From Alphaproteobacteria bacterium (GTDB lineage: Bacteria > Pseudomonadota > Alphaproteobacteria > Sphingomonadales > Sphingomonadaceae): 13,600 nt of DNA. A model generated the notes under the pieces. That model ran no database searches and was not told the origin of the DNA. It saw only the letters and a list, made by a program, of their open reading frames with translations. Of this stretch, positions 1-6,537 are shown in pieces; the stretch's first letter is position 1, and each line of letters starts with the position of its first letter. The DNA is taken from the NCBI GenBank assembly GCA_018828205.1, contig JAHJWA010000100.1, positions 1 to 13,600 of the forward strand, in the 5' to 3' direction. Position numbers and translations under genes: made by a program.

Positions 1-333
1 CCGCATGGCTTCCACCTCCACACCACCGGCGCCTGCCGTGCCCCCGACTTCACCAGCGCCGGCGGCCATCTCAACCCCTATAACCGCACCCATGGCACGC
101 AGTCGCCGGGCGGCAGCCATCTTGGCGACATGCCCAATCTGCAGGTCGACGCCTCGGGCAGTGCGACGGCTACGGTCGATGTCAGCGACACGCCGACATC
201 CGCGCTCGAGGAAATCTTCGACACTGACGGCGCCGCCGTGGTGGTCCATGCCGGTGCAGACGATTATCGTACCGATCCGGCCGGCGACGCGGGTTCGCGC
301 ATCGCGTGCGGCGTCCTGCAGCGCAGCAGCTGA
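1..333 (+). CDS. sodC: Cu/Zn superoxide dismutase, C-terminal part (5' end outside window)
   Basis: This is the last 110 residues of a copper/zinc superoxide dismutase, which converts superoxide to oxygen and hydrogen peroxide, normally in the periplasm in bacteria. The reading frame is open from base 1, so the signal peptide and first beta strands lie off the left edge. Visible family features, numbered from the first codon, are the GFHLH copper-ligand motif (H5, H7), GGHLNP with the bridging His (H23), H31 and H40-L-G-D43 for zinc, and the last copper His in VVVHAG (H83). C12 and C103 fit the conserved disulfide. All expected metal ligands are present, so the enzyme looks active. The stop TGA is 61 bp from the convergent MFS gene stop. 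Regulation cannot be judged without the 5' end. Confidence 0.95.
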   Translation, partial: PHGFHLHTTGACRAPDFTSAGGHLNPYNRTHGTQSPGGSHLGDMPNLQVDASGSATATVDVSDTPTSALEEIFDTDGAAVVVHAGADDYRTDPAGDAGSRIACGVLQRSS

Positions 334-371
334 CCCCGCTTCGGCGTTCAGCCTCTGGATGAAGAACCCGT

Positions 372-419
372 GGCGGCGGGGGAGCATCGGCCTATCAGGC
401 GGATGGCTCTCCCGCCGCC
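372..419. other. Long GC-rich hairpin at the sodC/MFS convergence
   Basis: Arms GGCGGCGGGGGAGC (372-385) and GCTCTCCCGCCGCC (406-419) pair over 14 positions with a single G-U wobble, around a 20-nt loop. The structure spans the stop codon of the minus-strand MFS gene (395-397) and lies 38 bp past the sodC stop. It could act as a shared two-way terminator for the convergent genes, but there is no T-run on either strand. The right arm is also coding (an Ala-rich C-terminus), so the pairing may be partly due to GC bias. Confidence 0.4.
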
Positions 420-1984
420 GCAGCGCGTTGGACAAGCGTCCGCTCGGCCTCGGGCACGGTCCGATAGGCGAAGTACAACAACACCGTTCCGATGGGCGCG
501 GCAACCAGCATCGACAGCACACCGGTCGAAAGGCTGCCCGTCATGGTCGAGACCTGACCAGCCATATAGGGGCCAAGCGCCAGCCCGACGAGCGTCGTGG
601 ACAGGAAGAAGGTAGCGGTGGCGGTTCCGCGCATCCGCGGCAGGACGAGATCCTGAGTGGTCGCAGCCGCCGCCCCGAGGGCCGAACTGCCGAACAGCGA
701 CAGGATGAAGTTAAGGAAATAGAACAAGACCACATCGTCGGTGGTGAAGGCGATGATCAGCGGGATCACCGGCGCCAGCACGCCGAAGGCGACCACGATC
801 AGTCGGCCGCCCGGATTGCGCTCGCGCAGCCAGTCGGAAACCCGCCCGCCGATGATCACGCCCAGAAACCCGCCCGCCGCTCCGCCGCCGCCAATCCAGA
901 ACCCGAGCACCGCCTTCGAGGCGCCGAGCACGCGCTCGGCATAGGGTGCGGCCCAGAAGGACACCGAATAGGAGGCGAAGGCGACCATGCCGTAGCCCAG
1001 GACGGTGAACAGAAACGCGGGGCTCCCCCAGATCAGCTTGAAGGTCGGTGGATCGCGATGGCGCAGCGAAATCGCCCAGGAGAAGACCGCGTAATAGCCG
1101 ATCGCGATTGCGCCCCACTGCTGGTAATTGTCCGTGAGGTCGCCCATCACCCAGGCCAGAACGAAGAACGACACCGCCGCGAGGATATTGACCAGCAGCG
1201 CGCTTGTGCCCCGTTGCGCGGCGGAGAGGAAGGTAAAGGGCGGGATCACCGCAAAAAGCTCGGTCAGGATCCCGCGGAAGGGATTGCCGACCGGTTTCTG
1301 GTCGAGCCCGTCCATGGCGCCGCGGGCGGGTTCGCGCAGGGTGAACACCCAGATCGCGAGCAGCAGCCCCGGCACGCCGACCACCAGGAACGCCGCCTGC
1401 CAGCCGACCAGACCAAGCGGACCGCCGCCGGGATAGGCCTCGTTCCAGCCCTCGACGATCAAGCCCCCGATCAGCAGCGAGATGCCGCCCCCGATGTAGA
1501 GCCCGGCCGAATAGATCGCCAGCGCGGTGCCGCGCATCTTCTTGGGAAACCAATCCGAGATCAGCGAATAGGCCGCCGGACTGGCACTCGCCTCGCCGAC
1601 GCCGACGCCGATGCGGGCGCCGCTCAGCATCAGGCCGTTTTTCGCGAAGCCCGACAAGGCGGTCATCATCGACCACAGCGCCAGACCCAGTGTCATCAGC
1701 CGCACGCGGTGCCAGCTGTCGGCCAGACGGCCCAGCGGGATGCCGAACAGAGCGTAGAACACGCCGAAAGCGGTGCCGTAGAGAAAGCCGAGGTCAGCGT
1801 CGCTGAGACCGAGATCCGCCTTGATGTCGTTGGCCAGGATCGAGAGGATGTTCCGGTCGATGAAATTGAGCATATAGACCAGCACCAGCACGCTCAGCGC
1901 ATACCAGCTGTAGGCGGGGACCTTCGCGTCGGGGTCGATGGCAGAAGGATTCGCCGCCGGCGCGGGTTTCGTGTGCTCGGTCAA
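395..1984 (-). CDS. MFS transporter (spinster-like family), TTG start
   Basis: A 529-residue inner-membrane protein of the major facilitator superfamily, expected to move a small solute using the proton gradient. It has about 12 hydrophobic segments after a Pro/Ala-rich cytoplasmic N-terminus of about 24 residues. The first segment ends in NFIDR (residues 40-44), typical of the spinster/ACS-type MFS groups. Motif A, GRLADSWHRVR (85-95), follows TM2. TM4-5 hold GVGVGEASASP, and further Gly-rich membrane segments follow. The start is TTG: a GGGAG Shine-Dalgarno lies six bases upstream and overlaps the queC stop codon, and no in-frame ATG occurs before TM1. It follows queC by 10 bp and is probably co-transcribed and coupled with it. 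The substrate is not deducible; spinster relatives in sphingomonads are often annotated only as MFS transporters. Confidence 0.9.
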   Translation of the reverse strand: MTEHTKPAPAANPSAIDPDAKVPAYSWYALSVLVLVYMLNFIDRNILSILANDIKADLGLSDADLGFLYGTAFGVFYALFGIPLGRLADSWHRVRLMTLGLALWSMMTALSGFAKNGLMLSGARIGVGVGEASASPAAYSLISDWFPKKMRGTALAIYSAGLYIGGGISLLIGGLIVEGWNEAYPGGGPLGLVGWQAAFLVVGVPGLLLAIWVFTLREPARGAMDGLDQKPVGNPFRGILTELFAVIPPFTFLSAAQRGTSALLVNILAAVSFFVLAWVMGDLTDNYQQWGAIAIGYYAVFSWAISLRHRDPPTFKLIWGSPAFLFTVLGYGMVAFASYSVSFWAAPYAERVLGASKAVLGFWIGGGGAAGGFLGVIIGGRVSDWLRERNPGGRLIVVAFGVLAPVIPLIIAFTTDDVVLFYFLNFILSLFGSSALGAAAATTQDLVLPRMRGTATATFFLSTTLVGLALGPYMAGQVSTMTGSLSTGVLSMLVAAPIGTVLLYFAYRTVPEAERTLVQRAAAAGEPSA

Positions 1985-1990
1985 TGTCAG

Positions 1991-1996
1991 CTCCCT
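1991..1996 (-). promoter_or_regulatory. Shine-Dalgarno site of the MFS gene inside the queC stop region
   Basis: Read on the minus strand, TAGGGAG contains both the queC stop (TAG) and the ribosome site (AGGGAG), followed by CTGACA and the TTG start. The spacing of six bases is good. This supports the TTG start and suggests that translation of the transporter is coupled to termination on queC. Confidence 0.65.
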
Positions 1997-2717
1997 ACAC
2001 CCGGGTTATGTCCCGGTCGTAGGGAGTGGTATCGGCAAGCCCCGCTTCGGAAAAGCCTTTTCGCCGCAGCCGGCAGGAATCGCAGACGCCGCAGGCAAGC
2101 CCCGCGGGGGTGGGATCGTAACAGGACCAGCTCCACGCAGGATCGAGCCCCAGACGCGCGCATTCCCGGGCGATATCGGCCTTGGTCATGTGCTGGAGCG
2201 GGGCGTGGATGGTGAAAGCACCGCCCTCCACGCCCTGCTTGGTCCCAAGCCGTGCGGTTTCGGCGAAGCTGGCGATGAATTCGGGCCGGCAGTCGGGATA
2301 GCCCGAATAATCGAGCGCATTGACGCCGATGAAGATGTCGCGCGACTGGACGGTTTCGGCGAAGGCGGTTGTCAGCGCCAGGAACACCAGATTGCGCGCG
2401 GGCACATAGGTGACCGGGATCCCTTCTTCGAGGCCGGTCTTGGGCACGTCGATATCGTCGGTGAGCGCGGATCCACCGAAGCGGCGCAGGTCGAGCGGGA
2501 GTTCGACATGACGCGCTGCGCCCAACCGTTGCGCAATGTCGCGCGCGGATTCGATTTCGCGGACATGCCGCTGGCCGTAATCGATCGTAAGCGCGTGCAG
2601 CGCGTGTCCGGCCTCGCGCGCCAGCGCGGCGGTGACCATCGAATCGAGACCGCCCGAAAGGAGGACGACTGCGGGCCCGGGCGCGGGTCCGGGGCTTTGC
2701 TTTACAGGATCGCTCAT
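1995..2717 (-). CDS. queC: 7-cyano-7-deazaguanine synthase QueC
   Basis: A 240-residue cytoplasmic enzyme that converts 7-carboxy-7-deazaguanine to preQ0 using ATP and ammonia, a step toward queuosine in tRNA. The N-terminal PP-loop SGGLDS (21-26) binds ATP. LTIDYGQRH follows, then the VPARN and GVNALDYSGYPDCRPEF blocks typical of QueC. Four C-terminal cysteines (C199, C209, C212, C215) form the zinc site. The ATG at 2717 was chosen over an upstream TTG at 2753, because it leaves the normal short N-terminus before the PP-loop and avoids running up to the preceding gene; neither start has a clear Shine-Dalgarno. It lies 39 bp after a small secreted-protein gene and 10 bp before the MFS gene. 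queD, queE and queF are not in this window. Length and motifs are normal. Confidence 0.95.
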   Translation of the reverse strand: MSDPVKQSPGPAPGPAVVLLSGGLDSMVTAALAREAGHALHALTIDYGQRHVREIESARDIAQRLGAARHVELPLDLRRFGGSALTDDIDVPKTGLEEGIPVTYVPARNLVFLALTTAFAETVQSRDIFIGVNALDYSGYPDCRPEFIASFAETARLGTKQGVEGGAFTIHAPLQHMTKADIARECARLGLDPAWSWSCYDPTPAGLACGVCDSCRLRRKGFSEAGLADTTPYDRDITRV

Positions 2718-2756
2718 GCCGGCCGCGCTAGGGCGGCGGCACGATCGGCGCAAGCG

Positions 2757-3167
2757 TCAGTGGCAGGCGCCCACGCGGCGCGCCTCGGCGGAGAACTGGA
2801 ACGGCCGGCCCCCGGCAATGCCCTGGCTTTCGACCTGCGCGAGCGTCGCGCTCTCGCGCCGCACGCTGGTCCGGCCGTAGCCATTACCCCGGCAGGTGTA
2901 TTGCACGGTCACCTGGCGCGCGCCATTCTCGACCACCAGACGGCTGCAATTGGCGCCGCGATGGCGGAGCTGGATCAGGTCGCTGCCTTCGCGCAGACAG
3001 ATCCGCTGGCTGGGCTCGCCATCGCGGAACCGCAATTCCCATTGCCCCCGGTCGAGCTGGCCGAGCATCGCAAGAGAGGCATTCTGCGCAGCGGAAGGCG
3101 CAACCGCCAGCGTCAACGCGCCGGCGGCGCCAAGTCCCGCCAAAGCCGTCAGAAAGAATTTGCGCAT
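2757..3167 (-). CDS. Small secreted cysteine-containing protein, DUF3617-like
   Basis: A 136-residue protein with a clear Sec signal peptide: MRK, a hydrophobic stretch of residues 4-23, then a probable cut near APSAAQ (about residue 28). The mature part of about 108 residues contains GQWELRFRDG, then C57, C74, C92 and C135, with a CRGNGYGRTSVRRE segment in the middle. The order 'W-E, ICL, C, Y-x-C-x-G, late C' resembles DUF3617, a family of small periplasmic proteins of unknown function; this match is by eye only. Four cysteines would allow two disulfides in the periplasm. A good GAGG site lies six bases before ATG. It sits between hslO (88 bp upstream) and queC (39 bp downstream) and may have its own promoter in the upstream gap. 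I do not assign a function. Confidence 0.75.
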   Translation of the reverse strand: MRKFFLTALAGLGAAGALTLAVAPSAAQNASLAMLGQLDRGQWELRFRDGEPSQRICLREGSDLIQLRHRGANCSRLVVENGARQVTVQYTCRGNGYGRTSVRRESATLAQVESQGIAGGRPFQFSAEARRVGACH

Positions 3168-3216
3168 ATCACACCTCGATTGCGTGGAGTTAGCAGCGAT
3201 GCCGCCGTCATATTCA

Positions 3217-3250
3217 TTACCATAGATGAACCGTGCTTTACCATCGACGA
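3217..3250. promoter_or_regulatory. Two direct repeats, 21 bp apart, before the DUF3617-like gene
   Basis: TTACCATAGATGA (3217-3229) and TTACCATCGACGA (3238-3250) match at 11 of 13 positions and are spaced exactly 21 bp start to start, two turns of B-DNA. They fill the short AT-richer gap between hslO and the minus-strand gene starting at 3167, 50-83 bp upstream of its ATG. This is the position and geometry of a tandem activator or repressor site. No known box was recognised. Confidence 0.35.
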
Positions 3251-3255
3251 GTTGA

Positions 3256-4158
3256 TCAAGCCGCGATGGGAAACTTGCGCGAACAAAAGGCGCAATCGAC
3301 CACGATCATCCCGTCTTTATCGCGCATGTCGCGGCGTTCTTCCTCCGGAAAGCGAGTCAGCACCGACAGATAATGCTCGGCGGTGCAGCGGCAGCCTCGA
3401 GAGATCGGCGCCCCGCGGACGACGCGCACTTCCTCTTCCTCGTGGAACAGCCGCCAGACGATCGCCTCGAGCGAAAGCGCGGGATCGAGCAATTCGTCGT
3501 GGCGCAGCGATCCGGCCATGACCGCGACATGCTCCCACTCCGGGTGGTCGAGCCGCACGTGCAGCCGCTCGCGCCCTTCCTCGCCGTCGGCGAGATGCTG
3601 CACCAGCATTCCGGCGGCACGCGCTCCCTGGGGACCGTTGCTCACCGAGGTTCGGATCAGCGTCGGCAGCTGCTCGGACTGGACGAAATAACCTTCGCAG
3701 GCACGCGCGAGGCTGTCGCCCTCGAGCGGAACGATCCCCTGATAGCGGCCGCGGCCGTCGGTCATGTCGAAGGTCAGCGCGAGATAGGCCTTGCCGAACA
3801 GCGCGTAGAGCGTCGGATTGGCGCCCAGTTCGGCGAGCGCGTCGGGGTCGAAATCGACATAGCCGCGCAGCGCCCCGGCACGATAATCGCACACGAACAG
3901 ATTCACCGCGCCGGTCTCGGTCTGAGCCTGCATGGTGACCTGCGAACCATCGTCCTTGAACAGGCTGCCGATGAGCGCGGTCAGCACCAGCGCCTCGGCC
4001 AGCAGATTGGCGATCGGCGGCGGATAGGCGTGGGCCGAGAGGATTTCGGCGACAGTGCGGTCGAGCCGCACCAGCCGGCCGCGCGCGTCGCGCGAGGGGA
4101 TGCTAAAGCCGAGCGTGCGCTCGGAGAAGGTTTCTTCGGGTTCGGTCATCCGCGCCAT
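3256..4158 (-). CDS. hslO: Redox-regulated chaperone Hsp33
   Basis: A 300-residue cytoplasmic holdase chaperone that is switched on by oxidative unfolding and prevents aggregation of client proteins. The N-terminal and middle region carries the family core (SAHAYPPPIANLLAEALVLTA, then QAQTETGAVNLFVCDYRAG and YFVQSEQLPT). The C-terminal redox switch is complete: CxC at C256/C258 and CxxC at C289/C292, the four zinc-binding cysteines that form disulfides under oxidant stress. Length is normal. Two ATG starts are close together: 4158 (MARMTEP) and 4149 (MTEP). Neither has a strong ribosome site, and the shorter form resembles relatives more. It lies 48 bp after argF, as in other alphaproteobacteria, and is probably in the argD-argF-hslO transcript. 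Confidence 0.95.
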   Translation of the reverse strand: MARMTEPEETFSERTLGFSIPSRDARGRLVRLDRTVAEILSAHAYPPPIANLLAEALVLTALIGSLFKDDGSQVTMQAQTETGAVNLFVCDYRAGALRGYVDFDPDALAELGANPTLYALFGKAYLALTFDMTDGRGRYQGIVPLEGDSLARACEGYFVQSEQLPTLIRTSVSNGPQGARAAGMLVQHLADGEEGRERLHVRLDHPEWEHVAVMAGSLRHDELLDPALSLEAIVWRLFHEEEEVRVVRGAPISRGCRCTAEHYLSVLTRFPEEERRDMRDKDGMIVVDCAFCSRKFPIAA

Positions 4159-4206
4159 ATGGGGCGCGTAGGCTACTCTTTTAAGGCCCCGGGTGACCGA
4201 GCCGCC

Positions 4207-5172
4207 TCAGCCGGCGGACAGTTTTCCGTGGCACCACAGCAGGATCGATTTCTGCGCGTGGATGCGGTTCTCGGCTTCATCGAAGACGAGCGACTGCGCG
4301 CCATCGAAGACCTCCTGTGAGACCTCCTCGCCAACATGTGCGGGCAGGCAATGAAGGAAACGCGCATCAGGCTTGGCCTGCGCCATCAGCGCCGCATCCA
4401 CCTGGAAGGGCGTCATTGCCGCCAGCTTGGCCTCGGCATGCTCCTGCCCCATCGAGACCCAGGTATCGGTGACGACGACATCCGCGCCGCGCGCCGCTTC
4501 GGCGGCATCGCGGGTCACCGTGACCCGGCAGCCGGCATCGCGCGCCATGGCGAGGAATTCCTCCTCGGGATCGTAGCCCTCGGGCGCACCGACGCGAATG
4601 TTGAATTTCATCAGCGCCGCCGCCTCGAGCAGCGAGTGCAGGACATTGTTGCCATCGCCCAGCCAGGCGAGCTCGAGTCCGGGGAGCGGCTTGCCATGCT
4701 CGATCACGGTCAGCAGGTCGGCGACGATCTGGCAGGGGTGCGAGCGATCGGTGAGCCCGTTGATCACCGGGACGCTGGCATGCTCGGCGAGCGCCTGCGC
4801 CTTGGCGTGATCGTCGGTGCGGATCATGATCGCATCGACCATCCGGCTGAGCACGCGCGCGGTGTCGGCGATGCTCTCGCCGCGGCCGAGCTGCGTGGTG
4901 GCGGCATCGAGGATCAGCGCCGATCCGCCGAGCTGGCGCATGGCGATGTCGAAGCTGACGCGGGTGCGGGTCGAGTTCTTCTCGAAGATCATCCCCAGCA
5001 CATGGCCCGCGAGCGGCGCATCGGCGTCGGCGCGGCCCTTGGGCCAGCCGGCACGCGCCGCCTTGCGGGTCTGCGCATCGCCGATCATCGCCGCGATCGC
5101 GTCGCCGCCGGCATCGGAGAGGTCGAGGAAGCTGCGCCCCCGGATCGCAGCGCCGGTGTCGCCGCCAGCCAT
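4207..5172 (-). CDS. argF: Ornithine carbamoyltransferase
   Basis: A 321-residue cytoplasmic enzyme that makes citrulline from ornithine and carbamoyl phosphate in arginine synthesis. Carbamoyl-phosphate motifs STRTR (67-71) and HPCQ (145-148) are intact. The DTWVSMG loop is the ornithine-binding SMG motif, and FLHCLPAH holds the catalytic Cys near the C-terminus. The SMG loop argues for ornithine, not N-acetylornithine, as substrate. The ATG at 5172 shares its A with the last base of the argD stop (TGATG), which suggests translational coupling; an in-frame GTG three bases earlier (5175) is also possible. Upstream is argD, the enzyme acting two steps earlier; downstream is hslO. Nothing looks damaged. 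Confidence 0.97.
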   Translation of the reverse strand: MAGGDTGAAIRGRSFLDLSDAGGDAIAAMIGDAQTRKAARAGWPKGRADADAPLAGHVLGMIFEKNSTRTRVSFDIAMRQLGGSALILDAATTQLGRGESIADTARVLSRMVDAIMIRTDDHAKAQALAEHASVPVINGLTDRSHPCQIVADLLTVIEHGKPLPGLELAWLGDGNNVLHSLLEAAALMKFNIRVGAPEGYDPEEEFLAMARDAGCRVTVTRDAAEAARGADVVVTDTWVSMGQEHAEAKLAAMTPFQVDAALMAQAKPDARFLHCLPAHVGEEVSQEVFDGAQSLVFDEAENRIHAQKSILLWCHGKLSAG

Positions 5173-6365
5173 CACGCGGGCTCGGGCATGGTGAAGCTGG
5201 CCGCGCCGGCCGACAGCTTGTCGAAGAATTCGTCGAACTCGGAATCGCCCGCCACCAGCGGCGGCAGGATGCGCAGCGTCTGGTCGCCTGCGGCCACGGT
5301 CATCAGCTGATGATTGTCGCGCAGATGGACGAAGAAGGGCCGGCTCTCGATCTTCATCCGCAGGCCGAGCATCAGCCCCTTGCCGCGCACGCTGTCGAAC
5401 AGCTCGGGGTAATTGCCGATGAACTGCTCGAGCCGGGCGCGCAACCGCTCGCCCTTCTCGGTTACCTCGGCGAGGAAGGCCTCGTTCGCCACTGCATCCA
5501 TCACCGCGGTGCCCGCCGCCATCGCCAGCGGGTTGCCGCCATAGGTCGAGCCATGGGTGCCGAAGGTCATCCCGCGCGCGGCCTTTTCGGTCGCGAGACA
5601 GGCGCCCAGCGGGAAGCCGCCGCCGATCCCCTTGGCACTGGCGAGGACATCCGGATCGACCCCGTAATGCTCATGCGCGTAGAACTTGCCGGTGCGCGCG
5701 ACGCCGCACTGGACCTCGTCGAGCACCAGCATGAGATCGTGCTCGTCGGCGAGATCGCGCAGGCCTTGCAGGAATGCCTGGCTGGCGGGACGGATGCCGC
5801 CCTCGCCCTGGATCGGTTCGACCAGGAAGCCCGCGGTGCGCGGACCGACCAGCGCGCGCGCCGCCTCGAGATCGTCGAATTCGCAATAGACGAAGCCGGG
5901 CAGCAGCGGCTCGAAGCCCTTGTGCATCTTCTCCTGATTGGAGGCGCTGATCGTCGCCATGGTGCGGCCGTGGAAGGCGCTGGTGAAGGTGATCAGCTCG
6001 GTGCGGTTGGCATCGCCGTCCTCGTGCTGGTGATAGGCGCGCGCGGTCTTGATCGCGGTCTCGACCGCCTCGGCGCCCGAATTGGTGAAGAACACCGTAT
6101 CGGCGAAGGTGACATCCACCAGCCGCTGCGCGAGCGCTTCGCCCTGCGGGCTGCCATAGAGGTTGGATACATGCATCAGCGTCTCGGCCTGACGCTGGAT
6201 CGCGCCGATCAGCCCTTGGTGGCTGTGGCCGAGCAGATTGACCGCGATGCCGCTGGCGAAATCGAGATAGCGCGTGCCGTCCTCGTCGATCAGATGGCAG
6301 TGATCGCCGCGGACGGGACGAACCCCGCAACGGGGATAGACGGGCATCAGCGGCGAAATCGACAT
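5172..6365 (-). CDS. argD: Acetylornithine aminotransferase
   Basis: A 397-residue class III, PLP-dependent aminotransferase that interconverts N-acetylglutamate semialdehyde and N-acetylornithine in arginine synthesis; it may also serve as succinyldiaminopimelate aminotransferase. Visible features are the N-terminal LDFASGIAVNLLGHSHQ, NSGAEAVETAIKTAR for cofactor phosphate binding, FHGRT, the LDEVQCGVARTGKFYAHEH block, and the Schiff-base lysine K245 in ASAKGIGGGFP. The reading frame stays open upstream to about 6476, but that extension is a Pro/Phe low-complexity stretch. The ATG at 6365, with GGAGG close upstream, gives the normal family N-terminus (MSISPLMPVYPR). It overlaps argF by one base. 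The 5' leader carries unusual C-rich and hairpin elements described separately. Confidence 0.96.
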   Translation of the reverse strand: MSISPLMPVYPRCGVRPVRGDHCHLIDEDGTRYLDFASGIAVNLLGHSHQGLIGAIQRQAETLMHVSNLYGSPQGEALAQRLVDVTFADTVFFTNSGAEAVETAIKTARAYHQHEDGDANRTELITFTSAFHGRTMATISASNQEKMHKGFEPLLPGFVYCEFDDLEAARALVGPRTAGFLVEPIQGEGGIRPASQAFLQGLRDLADEHDLMLVLDEVQCGVARTGKFYAHEHYGVDPDVLASAKGIGGGFPLGACLATEKAARGMTFGTHGSTYGGNPLAMAAGTAVMDAVANEAFLAEVTEKGERLRARLEQFIGNYPELFDSVRGKGLMLGLRMKIESRPFFVHLRDNHQLMTVAAGDQTLRILPPLVAGDSEFDEFFDKLSAGAASFTMPEPA

Positions 6366-6369
6366 GGGA

Positions 6370-6374
6370 CCTCC
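6370..6374 (-). promoter_or_regulatory. argD: Shine-Dalgarno site deciding the argD start
   Basis: GGAGG on the minus strand, four bases (TCCC follows GGAGGs T-start) before the ATG at 6365. More exactly, the minus strand reads GGAGGTCCCATG. This is the only strong ribosome site near the argD 5' end and rules against the longer open reading frame. Confidence 0.7.
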
Positions 6375-6389
6375 GGGGCGCATGGGCGC

Positions 6390-6420
6390 GGGGAAAAGGG
6401 GAAAAGGGGAAGCAGGGGGG
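6390..6420 (+). repeat. Four-G-tract motif (possible G-quadruplex) in the argD leader
   Basis: The plus strand has G-runs at 6390-6393, 6398-6401, 6406-6409 and 6415-6420, separated by loops AAAA, AAAA and AAGCA. This fits the standard G-quadruplex pattern with four-layer tracts. The same stretch is a short tandem repeat of GGGGAAAA. The minus strand, which becomes the argD mRNA leader, is purely C/U in most of this stretch and ends about 25 bases before the ATG. Confidence 0.6.
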
Positions 6421-6444
6421 CGAAAAAACGAGCGGTCAAATGCA

Positions 6445-6473
6445 AATGGCGGCCCCGTGAGGGAACCGCCATT
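6445..6473 (-). terminator. Strong hairpin between the cold-shock gene and argD
   Basis: Arms AATGGCGG and CCGCCATT (6445-6452 and 6466-6473) pair perfectly over 8 bp, with an inner CCC/GGG pairing that can extend the stem. On the minus strand it lies 65 bp after the cold-shock gene stop and is followed by TTGCATTTG, only partly T-rich. It may be the terminator of that gene. If the promoter proposed at 6488-6516 is real, the hairpin instead sits at the very 5' end of the argD mRNA and could stabilise it or act in attenuation. Confidence 0.45.
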
Positions 6474-6487
6474 CACGTGTCTTTCGG

Positions 6488-6516
6488 GGTCTATTGAACC
6501 GCGCGCGCCGGGTCAA
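6488..6516 (-). promoter_or_regulatory. Candidate sigma-70-type promoter for argD
   Basis: The minus strand has TTGACC (6516-6511), a 17-base spacer and TAGACC (6493-6488). The -35 matches 5 of 6 consensus bases; the -10 is weak (3 of 6). It would start the transcript near 6481 and give a leader of about 115 bases. It is a guess from spacing and position. Confidence 0.3.
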
Positions 6517-6537
6517 ACCGTGGCGGCGCGGCTCGCC

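Noticed and set aside
5..2215. Long plus-strand open frame (736 codons) across sodC, the MFS gene and queC
   Set aside because: It runs in a different frame from sodC and antisense to two clear genes, has Arg/Gln/Gly-rich low-quality translation, and reflects high-GC stop-codon scarcity.
2718..2756. preQ1 riboswitch before queC
   Set aside because: The gap is only 39 bases and shows no hairpin plus A-rich tail of a preQ1 aptamer.
4159..4206. Possible terminator between argF and hslO
   Set aside because: Only a bulged 7-bp stem with a short TTAAAA tail; too weak, and gene order suggests co-transcription.
1938..4320. Plus-strand open frames antisense to queC, hslO and the small secreted gene
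   Set aside because: They are mirror frames of well-recognised proteins and show no family motifs or ribosome sites.
6366..6476. N-terminal extension of argD by 37 codons
   Set aside because: It is a Pro/Phe low-complexity stretch overlapping a hairpin and C/U tract, starts at GTG, and the ATG at 6365 has GGAGG.
4336..6497. Plus-strand open frames antisense to argF and argD
   Set aside because: Same reason: long because of codon bias at GC-rich third positions; the opposite strand carries complete enzyme motifs.
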